Below are positions 1 to 8,155 of a DNA stretch of 24,452 nucleotides, in pieces. The notes beneath the pieces were generated by a model that did no database searches, was not told the origin of the DNA, and saw nothing but the letters and a program-made list of their open reading frames with translations. Source of the stretch: CALEAR01 sp035301485. Its GTDB lineage: Bacteria > Pseudomonadota > Gammaproteobacteria > Pseudomonadales > Alcanivoracaceae. Where the stretch lies: assembly GCA_035301485.1 (NCBI GenBank), contig DATGUF010000028.1, forward strand, positions 1 to 24,452. Reading direction: 5' to 3'. Position 1 is the first letter of the stretch, and every line of letters starts with the position of its first letter. The translations under genes and the position numbers were made by a program.

Positions 1-2415
1 AGCAATCACCAATTGTAGCGGCTCATCTTGGCTGAAATCGATCACCATACGCATGGCAGGAATATTCCACACATCATAATCGTTGCCTAAATCGTTACCC
101 GCCACATTCAGCGTGTTACGGTTACCCCCAGCAGGGTATGGGCCACGATCAGTGTATGTTGCTAACAGCTTCACCGCCACTTTTTCTACGCCCTTCATAT
201 AAGGGCGTAGGTGAGTGGTATCAGTTTGCCAATGGTAGTTGGCGAGTTGCCCCCACTGCCATTGCTCTGAATCGCCATCTAGTTGCTGCTCTAAGTACGG
301 CTCTACTTGCGCCAAGGCCTGCGCAATAATTTGGCCTGGGGTTTCCACCACTTCTGGAGTGTTCACATTATCCCAAAACGGTGCATAATCACCTTCTGGC
401 GTTTTACGGCCGAGCAGATGATCTTGGTAGCCTGAGTAAGCGTTACCGGTCATGGTTAACATGGCCTGCCACAGTGGGCTGTTTTCCGGCCCCAGTTCGT
501 CCATGAAAATAGTCCGCGTTAATAGATGCTCGAATACGCCCCAAATGGCTGCCTCAGCAGACGCTTCATCCATCTCGCCATCAAATTGCAAGATGCGCTC
601 TAGCATGGTTTGAGCACGGGCTTGTTCTTCTTGCCCGAGTTCAGCGATGCCCTCTTTGATCAGCTGGTTCCATTCAGCGGTTTGCCACAACGCCTGCACT
701 TTTGCCACAAGCACATCTTTACGATCCGCTTGCATAGCTACCATGCTTTGCGCCGTGTGCTGCTCACTTTCTTCAAGCATTTGCGCCGCGCGTTCACCAC
801 GCTCTGGGTAATACCAAGAGTTGGATAACGTGGGCGTGTAACCGGCCTCCACCTTGCGGTCGTTTGCCGTTACCAAATAACCTTCTTCAGGGTTTACGGC
901 TCGCGGCGTATCCGCACCGCCCCAATACCCTTGCCAATCGTATTCGCCAGTCCAGCCTGGGCTCGGGAAATGCCCCGTGCCTGCCTTGCGCAACGGATAA
1001 TTGCCCGTCACCTGCCAACTCACGTTATTTTCATCACCTGCCACCACATTAAGATGAATAAAGCCAACGCCATTCAGCTGCTCTTCCACCTCTTGTAGGT
1101 TTTTGGCTTGCCCCAAACGGAAAAACGAATCCATGGTGGTGTCTGGAAATTGAGCCGTCCAGCTAAACGCTAAGCCATAGTGAGAAGTGGTTTGCGGCGC
1201 AATGATCGCGTGTTTAGAAGGGCCAGCGATAGAATGGTTTAATAAAGGCCCATGATGGGTGCTTTGTACAGTTATCGTCACTGCATCAGCTCCCTTTACT
1301 AGGATCGTCTCTTCACGCTCGGTAACAGGAAGCCAATCGTCTTTATATAAATACTCAGTGCGGCCGTCTTTCCCTTCACGTAGCTGCTCCAAGAAAATAT
1401 CTTGTGTATCAGCCATTACCATGGTTTCGCCCCAACCAATGTGGCCGTTATAGCCCGCCACAATAGAAGGAATACCAGCTAAACCCACACCAATACCCGA
1501 ATACTCAGGGCTGCGCACGCCCATCAATACCCACGTGGAAGGTTGGCTTAATAACAAATGCGTATCATTGGCCACCAAAGAAGCGTTGTTCGCTGTTTTA
1601 GAAGGATGCACCGCCCAGTTGTTCGAAGCTGCCACACCTTGGCCTGTTAGATGCTTAAATTTTTCATTAATCCCAGCCAAAAACTCCATATGAGGGGCTA
1701 AATGCTCTGCCAACATAGGCACTCCCTCGAGTTTTCGCGCTTCTTCAAAATCAATGGGCTCATCTGGATAAATCGGCACTAAATAGGCGGCCTTCTCTGC
1801 GCCTAAGGCTTGTGCCAACTGCAAGTACGCCAATTCCTCATGCAAGTTAATGCCCACGCCAAGGTTTAATAACGCAAACAAACCAATGGTGTTTTCTGGT
1901 AGCCAAGGCTCAGGGGTGTAGCCACTTAGCCTGAACTCTAGGGGCAAGCGGTCTTTGTGTGTTTCAATGTAGGCATTTACACCGTCTGCATAGCTTTGCA
2001 AGTAGCTTTGCAGCTCAGGCGATAACGTTTGGTAACGTTCTTCAATAATATTCGGCACGCCTAAAGTGCGCATGTAGATATCCATATCCACCGCCACTTC
2101 ACCTGCCATTTCAGCTAATCGGCCGCGGGCCAATAAGTTCATGGATACCATTTGGGCCAATCGGTCTTCTGCTGTGGCATAGCCCACACCAAAAGTGAGG
2201 TCTGTGAGGCTGGCGGCTTCAATAAACGGCACGCCATAATCATCGCGGCGAATACTAATAGGGCTATCGATGCCACTGAGGGCAAGGGTGCCTTCCGCCG
2301 CATCAAGGTTATTTTGCGCTAGAGTGTTAAAAATATACGCAGGGCCTTTACTAACCGCCAATGCAACAGCGCCCACGACCAAGCCTACTGCTAATAGCTT
2401 TTTCTTGTTGTTCAT
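1..2415 (-). CDS. Penicillin acylase family protein (Ntn hydrolase), C-terminus cut by window edge
   Basis: The frame is open for 805 codons from an ATG at 2415 to the left edge, so the C-terminus is missing. It begins with a Lys-rich segment and one hydrophobic helix (residues about 3-22), a signal peptide or membrane anchor, which fits periplasmic location. The motif GVAASNNW places the Ntn nucleophile at Ser264; in this family the precursor cleaves itself just before this Ser, giving an alpha chain (about to 263) and a beta chain starting SNNW. Further family signatures follow, such as a YNGHIGWGET segment and a GPLL segment. Known members hydrolyse penicillins, glutaryl-cephalosporins or N-acyl-homoserine lactones (PvdQ/QuiP type); which applies here cannot be read from the sequence. 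It is divergent from the small membrane protein at 2596. Family sure, substrate unknown. Confidence 0.93.
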   Translation of the reverse strand, partial: MNNKKKLLAVGLVVGAVALAVSKGPAYIFNTLAQNNLDAAEGTLALSGIDSPISIRRDDYGVPFIEAASLTDLTFGVGYATAEDRLAQMVSMNLLARGRLAEMAGEVAVDMDIYMRTLGVPNIIEERYQTLSPELQSYLQSYADGVNAYIETHKDRLPLEFRLSGYTPEPWLPENTIGLFALLNLGVGINLHEELAYLQLAQALGAEKAAYLVPIYPDEPIDFEEARKLEGVPMLAEHLAPHMEFLAGINEKFKHLTGQGVAASNNWAVHPSKTANNASLVANDTHLLLSQPSTWVLMGVRSPEYSGIGVGLAGIPSIVAGYNGHIGWGETMVMADTQDIFLEQLREGKDGRTEYLYKDDWLPVTEREETILVKGADAVTITVQSTHHGPLLNHSIAGPSKHAIIAPQTTSHYGLAFSWTAQFPDTTMDSFFRLGQAKNLQEVEEQLNGVGFIHLNVVAGDENNVSWQVTGNYPLRKAGTGHFPSPGWTGEYDWQGYWGGADTPRAVNPEEGYLVTANDRKVEAGYTPTLSNSWYYPERGERAAQMLEESEQHTAQSMVAMQADRKDVLVAKVQALWQTAEWNQLIKEGIAELGQEEQARAQTMLERILQFDGEMDEASAEAAIWGVFEHLLTRTIFMDELGPENSPLWQAMLTMTGNAYSGYQDHLLGRKTPEGDYAPFWDNVNTPEVVETPGQIIAQALAQVEPYLEQQLDGDSEQWQWGQLANYHWQTDTTHLRPYMKGVEKVAVKLLATYTDRGPYPAGGNRNTLNVAGNDLGNDYDVWNIPAMRMVIDFSQDEPLQLVIA

Positions 2416-2595
2416 TATCCAACCTAATTGTGAGGGGTTTGAAAGCGCACTTTACCGAAATCGCGAGGCGGCCAACATGACCTTGCACGCTCGTACCCAA
2501 CGCTCTACAGCACAGTGCGGCTACACAAAGCCAGTGGTGCCCTGTATGTTGGCGTTATTGTTTAATGGGCACAGGGTAAAAGAGGAATACACACC

Positions 2596-2943
2596 ATGTA
2601 TGAAAGCAAACACAAGCCGTTGGTGTCTGCCAAAAAATTTAGGCAACGATTGTTTTTCCATGTGCTAGCAGCACTGGTGATTGTGATGACTACTTTAGTG
2701 GTGGGTGTGCTGGGGCATGTTTATTTTGATGACATGGACCTCAACTCAGCCATCGTGGCTGCTATTACGCTAGCGGGCGGCTTAGGGCTAACCATTTTAC
2801 CCGAAAGCACAGCCGGGCAATTGTTTGCTAGCTTATACGGCATTCTTTCTGGCTACGTGTACATCGCGACAAGTAGCATCGTCCTCGCACCCATCGCGCA
2901 TCGGCTTTTTCATAAGTTTCATTTAAACAGCGAAGAAGAATAA
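2596..2943 (+). CDS. Small two-helix membrane protein with a degenerate K+-channel-like pore
   Basis: A 115-aa protein with a basic N-terminus, a first membrane helix (about 21-43), a short pore-like hydrophobic stretch (about 54-67) and a second helix (about 75-100), ending in a basic-then-acidic tail. The stretch ITLAGGLGLTILPES followed by TAGQLFASLYGILSG resembles the pore-plus-inner-helix layout of two-TM ion channels (pattern T-x-GYGD-x-P-x-T-x-x-G-R-x-F), but the GYGD selectivity filter is replaced by GGLGL. I recall similar small proteins in other bacteria with SGMGP at this place; their function is not known to me. The start ATG has a purine-rich AGAGGAA about 8 nt upstream. An ORF overlapping the 5' end in another frame was judged spurious. 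Confidence 0.8.
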   Translation: MYESKHKPLVSAKKFRQRLFFHVLAALVIVMTTLVVGVLGHVYFDDMDLNSAIVAAITLAGGLGLTILPESTAGQLFASLYGILSGYVYIATSSIVLAPIAHRLFHKFHLNSEEE

Positions 2944-2962
2944 CAGCGCCCTCTATGTTGAG

Positions 2963-2980
2963 CGCGCTGCACTCAGCGCG
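2963..2980. other. Inverted repeat between convergent genes
   Basis: Seven perfect pairs (CGCGCTG / CAGCGCG) around a 4-nt loop, lying between the stop at 2943 and the convergent stop at 2989. An A6 run follows on the plus strand, so neither strand has the U-tract of a canonical intrinsic terminator. It may still act as an RNA 3' end structure. It has the form CGCGCT-N6-AGCGCG, which is repeated at 23900-23917. Confidence 0.4.
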
Positions 2981-2988
2981 AAAAAATG

Positions 2989-3207
2989 CTACCAATCAAT
3001 CTCAATTTCTAGGCTGCTGCCATCATCTTTTACTTCGAGCTCAATTTCCATTTCCACTTCATCCGCCACATCCACCACAAATTTAATGCCTTCACGGGTG
3101 AAACGTAGTTTATTGTGGCGCTCCATTGCGTCCGCCAATTGACGTAGTAATTTAGCTGCTTCTTCACGGCGCAGCGTACGCTTTTGCTTTACTTCAAGCA
3201 GTTCCAT
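2989..3207 (-). CDS. Amphi-Trp domain-containing protein
   Basis: A 72-aa protein starting MELLEVKQKRTL and ending in an alternating acidic/hydrophobic stretch SSLEIEIDW. A helix rich in Lys/Arg/Glu (about 8-32), then a strand pair with VDVADEVEMEIELEV, match the amphi-Trp family of small soluble proteins of unknown function. I place the start at 3207 because a GGGAG ribosome-binding site lies about 6 nt upstream; a longer version from 3237 adds ten residues unlike the family and would start next to a TATACT -10-like hexamer at 3237-3242, which suggests transcription begins just downstream of it. Confidence 0.87.
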   Translation of the reverse strand: MELLEVKQKRTLRREEAAKLLRQLADAMERHNKLRFTREGIKFVVDVADEVEMEIELEVKDDGSSLEIEIDW

Positions 3208-3408
3208 TTTTAGCTCCCTACAAAGTGTGAAACACAAGTATAGGCAGCCACACCCCTCTGCACTAGCGGCCTAGATCAATATTTAGCGCAAACAAGATAA
3301 ACCATTGTCTTAGTTATATTTTTCCAAACACAAACCGGCTAAATAAAACAAAGCTCGCACAGCCGTTATGTAGTACTATCGCTGTAAGCTTCATTACTTT
3401 TAATAAGG

Positions 3409-4098
3409 TTGGATATAAATTTGGTTGCACTGTTAAAGTTTCCACATGCCCAGGATGGCAACAACAATGACGACACTTTGTTCGGGCTCATCGCCGATGA
3501 TCTCGTGAAACAAGGGTATAGCATTCGGCCCGGCGCCCTGCCCGCTAACATTGCTGATGCTTTGCACGCCTATCAGCAAGAAGACCTCAGCACTAGCAAA
3601 TATGTAAATGCCGGCATTGGTCGTGGGAGCAAGTATTTCAAAACAGAATTCGTGCGTTCGGACGAGATTTGCTGGATTACTGGCGAATCCGAAGCGGGTA
3701 GCCTCTGGATTGATTGGACCGCACGCTTGCAGCGTTTTTTAAACCAACGTTTATTTCTTGGTTTGTTCTCTTTTGAAAGCCATTTTGCCCACTACCCGCC
3801 CGGTGCTTTTTATAAGCGGCACTACGATGCTTTCCGCGGCGATGTGAACCGTGTGTTGTCGGTGGTTACCTATTTAAACCCCTCTTGGGGGCACGAAGAC
3901 GGTGGCGAACTGGTGCTATACCAAAACGACGAAGATACCGAAGGGCGCAAAGTAATACCGCTATACGGCACTTTAGTTGTTTTTCTAAGTGAAGAATTTC
4001 CTCATGAAGTGCTTCCTGCACAACGAGATCGCTACTCCATCGCCGGCTGGTACCGCGTTAACACCTCCATTGGCAATAAAGTAGACCCACCGCGATAA
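3409..4098 (+). CDS. 2OG-Fe(II) oxygenase (prolyl-4-hydroxylase-like fold)
   Basis: A 229-aa double-stranded beta-helix dioxygenase. The metal triad is visible: His138 and Asp140 in YKRHYDAF and His199 in FPHEV; Arg209 (RYSIAGWYR), ten residues after the distal His, is placed to bind the 2-oxoglutarate carboxylate. Such enzymes hydroxylate protein or small-molecule substrates using O2 and 2-oxoglutarate; the substrate here is unknown. No in-frame ATG exists near the 5' end. The start is a TTG, either at 3409 or at 3421; the latter has an AAGG/GG stretch 8-14 nt upstream and may be the real one. The GST-like gene follows after 33 nt on the same strand and may be co-transcribed. Confidence 0.9.
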   Translation: MDINLVALLKFPHAQDGNNNDDTLFGLIADDLVKQGYSIRPGALPANIADALHAYQQEDLSTSKYVNAGIGRGSKYFKTEFVRSDEICWITGESEAGSLWIDWTARLQRFLNQRLFLGLFSFESHFAHYPPGAFYKRHYDAFRGDVNRVLSVVTYLNPSWGHEDGGELVLYQNDEDTEGRKVIPLYGTLVVFLSEEFPHEVLPAQRDRYSIAGWYRVNTSIGNKVDPPR

Positions 4099-4131
4099 TA
4101 GGCTGTTCTGTTTATTATTTAGGAACCCTTT

Positions 4132-4815
4132 ATGGCACTTACTCAGCATCGTTTATATTCTTTTCGCCGCTGCCCTTACGCCATGCGCGCACGCCTCGGC
4201 ATTGTATTTGCTGGGCTACAAGTGGAATTACGCGAAATTGTTTTACGGCATAAGCCTGCACACATGTTGGCGATTAGCCCCAAGGGCACAGTGCCTGTGT
4301 TACAACTGGCGGGTAACGGCAAACATGTACTAGAAGAAAGCCGCGACATCTTGCAATGGGCCCTCGAACAGCAAGACCCACAAGGGCTTCTTAATACAGA
4401 CTTAGCCCGCGCTCAGGCGTTAATAGATAAAAACGATAACGAATTTAAGCACTGGCTCGATCGCTATAAATATTTTGATCGCTACCCAGAGCTCACACAA
4501 AGTGAATACCGCCAACGCGGTGAAGTGTTCTTACAGGAATTAGAACATCTACTGGCGCAACAACCGTACTTACTTGGCCCCCGCATTAGCATCGCGGACC
4601 TAGGCATCATGCCCTTTGTGCGCCAATTCGCCCATGTGGATAGAGACGTATTCTATAACTTGCCTTACCCGCACTTACAGCAATGGCTCAAACACTGGCT
4701 AGAGCACCCTGCCTTTGTACAAACCATGGTGAAATATAAGCCCTGGCAAGAAGGCGATGACCTCGTTATCTTTCCCGAACAAGCACTGCCCGCCTCGCCT
4801 TCCACAGCACACTAA
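4132..4815 (+). CDS. Glutathione S-transferase family protein
   Basis: A 227-aa protein with an N-terminal thioredoxin fold: LYSFRRCPYAMRAR carries Cys14 in a CPYA motif, followed by the cis-Pro region SPKGTVPVLQL and the glutathione-contact EESRDI. An all-helical C-terminal domain (about 90-215) includes the capping-box-like ISIADLGIMPFV. A Cys rather than Ser/Tyr at the active site suggests an Omega-like or glutaredoxin-2-like enzyme (thiol transferase or dehydroascorbate-reductase type) rather than a conjugating GST; this is inferred. The AGGA site is 6-7 nt before ATG. Its stop lies only 15 nt from the convergent bestrophin stop. Confidence 0.92.
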   Translation: MALTQHRLYSFRRCPYAMRARLGIVFAGLQVELREIVLRHKPAHMLAISPKGTVPVLQLAGNGKHVLEESRDILQWALEQQDPQGLLNTDLARAQALIDKNDNEFKHWLDRYKYFDRYPELTQSEYRQRGEVFLQELEHLLAQQPYLLGPRISIADLGIMPFVRQFAHVDRDVFYNLPYPHLQQWLKHWLEHPAFVQTMVKYKPWQEGDDLVIFPEQALPASPSTAH

Positions 4816-4830
4816 CCGCCCTGCTCCGTC

Positions 4831-5760
4831 TTATTGCAGAATATATTTTACCGGCTGCAATAATGGCGGCGGTGGTTCTCCAAGCGCCTCGGCAATGGAT
4901 ATTTCATTCACACGGCACAGTGCATCCAAGGGCAAGTCGTTGGCTTCACGGCCAAATGGCCCCTCTAACTCTTGTGATAGCACGTCGAACCCAAAAAACG
5001 TGTAAGCCACTAAAGTGGTGAACAACACCGTGTAAAAACCCAAAGGAGCCACGAGCACAAAGGGCAAAGTGTAGCAATAAACTAAAGCCGTACGATGGGT
5101 TAACAGGGTGAAGGCAAAAGGCAAAGGCGTGCTCGCAATACGTTCACAAGCAGCTTGCACCCGTGCCATTTCGCTTAAATGTTCATCGAGAATGCGCAAC
5201 CCTATGCTATCTATGTATTGACGGTGGTATAAGGTCCCCAATATTCGCCCGGCATGGCGCAAGCAATAATCAGCAGGGTTGGCGTGCGCCAGCATCTGCT
5301 CAGTGCTTGCTTTACCAATCCAAGGTTCAATATCTGCGCGGCAATCTTCTTGCCGCAGCGCACCGCGCAAGGCATGGCAATGAGCAGCCATCCAATGTAG
5401 CAGTTCGCGCCGTAACTGCCCGGCTTCCCCTTCCTGTGCCTCGGTGCCTAACAGCGTTTCACTAGAACGCGCCAACCCACGAATTTGATGCACCATATCG
5501 CCCCATAGCGTACGCGCCTCCCACCAACGGTCGTAAGCAGCTTCATTACGAAAGCCTAGGAAAAGCGACAAAGCGATACCTAAAATAGTAAACGGCGCCA
5601 ACGAAAAGTTGGGCATTTCCATCCAATGAAAGCGCTGCAAAAGCACAATGGTAACGGTAAAAGCAATCAACAATAACAAGGCGGGCGCAATGCGCGGCAC
5701 AATAGAGCCATGCATGGTAAACAACAACGAACTTATTTTCGGCCGCGAACGAACAATCAC
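4831..5760 (-). CDS. Bestrophin-like anion channel family membrane protein
   Basis: About 309 aa. The start of the family is recognisable (IVRSRPKISSLLF, then HGSIVPRI before the first membrane helix), as is the signature FRNEAAYDRWWEARTLWGD after helix 2. The C-terminal part has two more helices (LVYCYTLPFVLVAP and FYTVLFTTLVAYTFFGFD) and the motif ELEGPFGREANDLPLD. Bacterial members form pentameric inner-membrane ion channels. No ATG is available; I prefer the GTG at 5760 because it gives the usual family N-terminus and has a G-run just upstream. A TTG at 5778 would add six residues. The promoter at 5802-5830 gives a short leader either way. Confidence 0.9.
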   Translation of the reverse strand: MIVRSRPKISSLLFTMHGSIVPRIAPALLLLIAFTVTIVLLQRFHWMEMPNFSLAPFTILGIALSLFLGFRNEAAYDRWWEARTLWGDMVHQIRGLARSSETLLGTEAQEGEAGQLRRELLHWMAAHCHALRGALRQEDCRADIEPWIGKASTEQMLAHANPADYCLRHAGRILGTLYHRQYIDSIGLRILDEHLSEMARVQAACERIASTPLPFAFTLLTHRTALVYCYTLPFVLVAPLGFYTVLFTTLVAYTFFGFDVLSQELEGPFGREANDLPLDALCRVNEISIAEALGEPPPPLLQPVKYILQ

Positions 5761-5801
5761 ACACACCCCCAACAACAAAACACGATGCTAATCAAAATGC
5801 A

Positions 5802-5830
5802 AATATATTTTCATCGATAGATGCTAGCAA
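5802..5830 (-). promoter_or_regulatory. Sigma70-type promoter for the bestrophin gene
   Basis: On the minus strand TTGCTA (5830-5825), a 17-nt spacer, then TATATT (5807-5802). This is close to consensus with ideal spacing and predicts a start near 5795, giving a leader of roughly 17-35 nt before the bestrophin start codon. Confidence 0.6.
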
Positions 5831-6063
5831 CATACGGTAGCAAAGAATGTGCTTAAACGTTATCTCGCTCTTCATTACCGTCACGCAAAAAATGGCTGAG
5901 CGATACAGGCAACCTTAACGCAAACTGGCCTGACGCTCTTACCGCAACCGGCTTAAAACATAAGTAGATCTAATGCTGTAAATAGAACTGTTGGTTGAAA
6001 CTGAGAGTTTCTTACCCCCCTGCTTTCATTGCAACTTGTTCAAACCTAAAGAGAGGGTGCGAG

Positions 6064-6103
6064 AATATAAAACAAAACAGCCGCTATGTTTCCATAACGG
6101 CTG
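6064..6103 (-). terminator. Rho-independent terminator of the TRAP-TAXI operon
   Basis: An 11-bp stem with one mismatch (arms 6103-6093 and 6088-6078 on the minus strand) and a 4-nt loop, followed on that strand by TTTTGTTTTAT. It lies about 50 nt beyond the permease stop codon at 6155. Confidence 0.8.
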
Positions 6104-6154
6104 ATAGATTAAGAAGCAGCGCTGAAAGAAAGCATCCATCAGCACTGTTTTTAA

Positions 6155-8092
6155 TTAGGCAAGAGCCGCCTGTTTACGGTTTTGGAGATACACCAACAAT
6201 GCTACGACTGCTGAAGCAACTCCTCCCACTAAGGTGGTATACAGGCCAGGGAAGCTAAAGATAAAACCTGCTAACGCTAAGGGTAAACGTAACCAGGAAC
6301 TTACCACACCCACACCAAGCAAGTACCCTTCAAGCCCACCACTGATCAATACTATTCCAATAATGATGGATGGAAGCACGTAGAAGAGCGGTGTTAAATC
6401 CCCTTGTAATACCAAAGCTGGTTGGAACAAGAAAAATAACGGCACAATGTAAATCACTACACCAAGGCGCATTGCTGTAAAGGAGGTTCTCATTGGGTTA
6501 GCGCCTGCGATGGTTCCAGCGAGGAAAGCTGCAGCCCCAACAGGAGGAGTGATCACTGACAGCATTGCGTAGTACACAATGAAAAAGTGCACTGCCACCA
6601 CATTAAAACCACCCACTTCAGCAATAGCTGGCGCCAACGTTACGGATAGGAATATATACGCAACAATCGCAAGCCCAGCCATCCCCATCACAAAACAGGC
6701 GAACACTCCAAACAATAGAACGAGGTAAAGGTTTCCGCCACCTAAACCTACTAAGCCTGAGGTTACCGAACCAGTCACACCGGTAATGGTTAAAGCACTT
6801 ACTACAAAAGCAATGGGCAAAATAATGGCTGTGGTTTGTGTCACTAAAACCCCTATTTGCATCAATGCTTCAGCTGTTCGGCGCGGTGTTAAGCGTGTGG
6901 AAGCTTGGAAGAATGACAAGAACACCATTAATAATGCTGCGATCCAGGGGGTGTAATACTCCCAACGCATATACACTAAGCCCCACACCAAAAACACTAA
7001 TACCACTAAGTAGGGCCAACCTTTGGCAAGCACGCCTTTCGTGGCTGGCAACTGCCCAGTATCCATAGGCTTCAATTTGTTTCTAGCTGCAAACGCATCA
7101 ATTTGTAGCAACAGGCTAAAATAAAATAGCAGTGAAGGAATAATAGCCGCCAACATCACTGTGACATAGTCAACACCGATAGTAATCGCCATCACAAAAG
7201 CGATAGCTCCCATTACCGGTGGCATCACCACACCGCCTGTTGAGGCGCAGGCTTCAATCGCACCAGCATAATGTGGCGGAAACCCTGCTTTTTTCATCGC
7301 TGGTATAGTAATCGTTCCTGTTCCAGCAATATTTGAAAACACAGAACCCGACAAGCTGCCCATAAAACCACTGGCAACAACTGCTACTTTTGCTGGCCCA
7401 CCTCTGTATTTACCAAAACCAGCATTGGCTAAATTAATGAAGAAGTGCCCCGCACCAGTAGCTAGTAACACCCCTGCAAATACAAGAAACCCAAGAATAA
7501 TTTCAGCAACAATTTTGGTGGTAATTCCCATCATGCCTTCAACACGGAAAACATGAGACTCAATCATGTTTTCGAAGCTATAGGGAATCCCCATGAAAAT
7601 ACCGGGAAAACGATCCGCCACCAATGGATACATGCCTAGAATAGCTACCACCAACAAGAAAGGCATACCACCACTTCGTCGCGCCAGCTCCATCATTAAG
7701 AGCCAAATAGCTATTCCAACATAAATATTCATCCATCCAGCATGGGCCATATCCCAAGCGTGTGAAGATAAATAAAAACCTAAACCCAGTACTACTATCG
7801 CTAAGACTGTATCGTACCAAGGCACTTTATTTTTCTGTGATTTAGCTGGGAGCAAGATGAAAGCCGCAGCACTAAAAAGACCGATAAATATCCAGTAGTA
7901 CTTACCTTCCGACCAGCGCTCACCAAAAAAAGTAAAACCAAAAATATAAGATAAACCCAGCACTAACCCAACAGTGGTTAGTAACATAAACACTATACTC
8001 TGCCAGGAGCTCAACCTACCTAAGCGCGTGGCTTCTGCCATATCTGGCTGTGCGTTTTCCAAGGAATTGTCAACAGTCATGTTATTGCTCAC
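6155..8092 (-). CDS. TRAP transporter permease, fused DctQ-DctM (TAXI type)
   Basis: About 645 aa and almost entirely hydrophobic, the size of fused small and large TRAP permease subunits. The N-terminal third (about to residue 150) has the DctQ-like helices, including IYVGIAIWLLMMELARRSGG. The rest is DctM-like, with GSVFSNIAGTGTITIPAMKKAGFPPHYAGAIEA (written here only to mark the family region), a GGVVMPPVMGAIAFVMA hairpin, and a second, symmetry-related SVITPPVGAAAF loop. It uses an ion gradient to import a substrate delivered by the TAXI binding protein encoded just upstream. I choose GTG at 8092: AAGGG lies about 7 nt upstream on the minus strand. An ATG at 8116 would add eight residues but lies inside a strong stem-loop with no ribosome-binding site. 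Confidence 0.93.
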   Translation of the reverse strand: MSNNMTVDNSLENAQPDMAEATRLGRLSSWQSIVFMLLTTVGLVLGLSYIFGFTFFGERWSEGKYYWIFIGLFSAAAFILLPAKSQKNKVPWYDTVLAIVVLGLGFYLSSHAWDMAHAGWMNIYVGIAIWLLMMELARRSGGMPFLLVVAILGMYPLVADRFPGIFMGIPYSFENMIESHVFRVEGMMGITTKIVAEIILGFLVFAGVLLATGAGHFFINLANAGFGKYRGGPAKVAVVASGFMGSLSGSVFSNIAGTGTITIPAMKKAGFPPHYAGAIEACASTGGVVMPPVMGAIAFVMAITIGVDYVTVMLAAIIPSLLFYFSLLLQIDAFAARNKLKPMDTGQLPATKGVLAKGWPYLVVLVFLVWGLVYMRWEYYTPWIAALLMVFLSFFQASTRLTPRRTAEALMQIGVLVTQTTAIILPIAFVVSALTITGVTGSVTSGLVGLGGGNLYLVLLFGVFACFVMGMAGLAIVAYIFLSVTLAPAIAEVGGFNVVAVHFFIVYYAMLSVITPPVGAAAFLAGTIAGANPMRTSFTAMRLGVVIYIVPLFFLFQPALVLQGDLTPLFYVLPSIIIGIVLISGGLEGYLLGVGVVSSWLRLPLALAGFIFSFPGLYTTLVGGVASAVVALLVYLQNRKQAALA

Positions 8093-8109
8093 ACTTACAC
8101 CCTTTTTAT

Positions 8110-8134
8110 GGCGCATAGCTAACAGCTATGCGCC
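8110..8134 (-). promoter_or_regulatory. Intercistronic stem-loop in the TRAP-TAXI operon
   Basis: A perfect 11-bp inverted repeat (arms 8110-8120 and 8124-8134) around a 3-nt loop, in the spacer between the binding-protein stop (8156) and the permease ribosome-binding site (about 8099-8103). No U-tract follows directly, so it is not a standard terminator. In transporter operons such structures often protect the upstream mRNA from 3' exonucleases so that the binding protein outnumbers the permease; that role is inferred here. Confidence 0.7.
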
Positions 8135-8155
8135 TTGCCCTATTTCAATGACGTG

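Larger units (their letters stand above)
5761..6154. other. Non-coding stretch between bestrophin gene and TRAP operon
   Basis: About 390 nt without a convincing gene. The left part holds the bestrophin promoter (5802-5830), the right part the TRAP operon terminator (6064-6103). In between I see no ORF with a ribosome-binding site or recognisable protein, and no convincing RNA structure. Confidence 0.6.

Noticed and set aside
2270..2668. 132-aa plus-strand ORF across the acylase start and the small membrane protein start
   Set aside because: It is antisense to the acylase N-terminus, lacks a recognisable family and overlaps the better-supported gene at 2596 in another frame.
4831..4863. 9-bp inverted repeat (TTATTGCAG / CTGCAATAA) with a 15-nt loop at the GST/bestrophin 3' ends
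   Set aside because: Mostly inside the bestrophin coding end, AU-rich with a large loop and no T-tract on the GST strand; could be chance, so not called a terminator.
5995..6258. 87-aa plus-strand ORF at the TRAP operon end
   Set aside because: It runs through the permease terminator and into the antisense of the permease; no ribosome-binding site or family.
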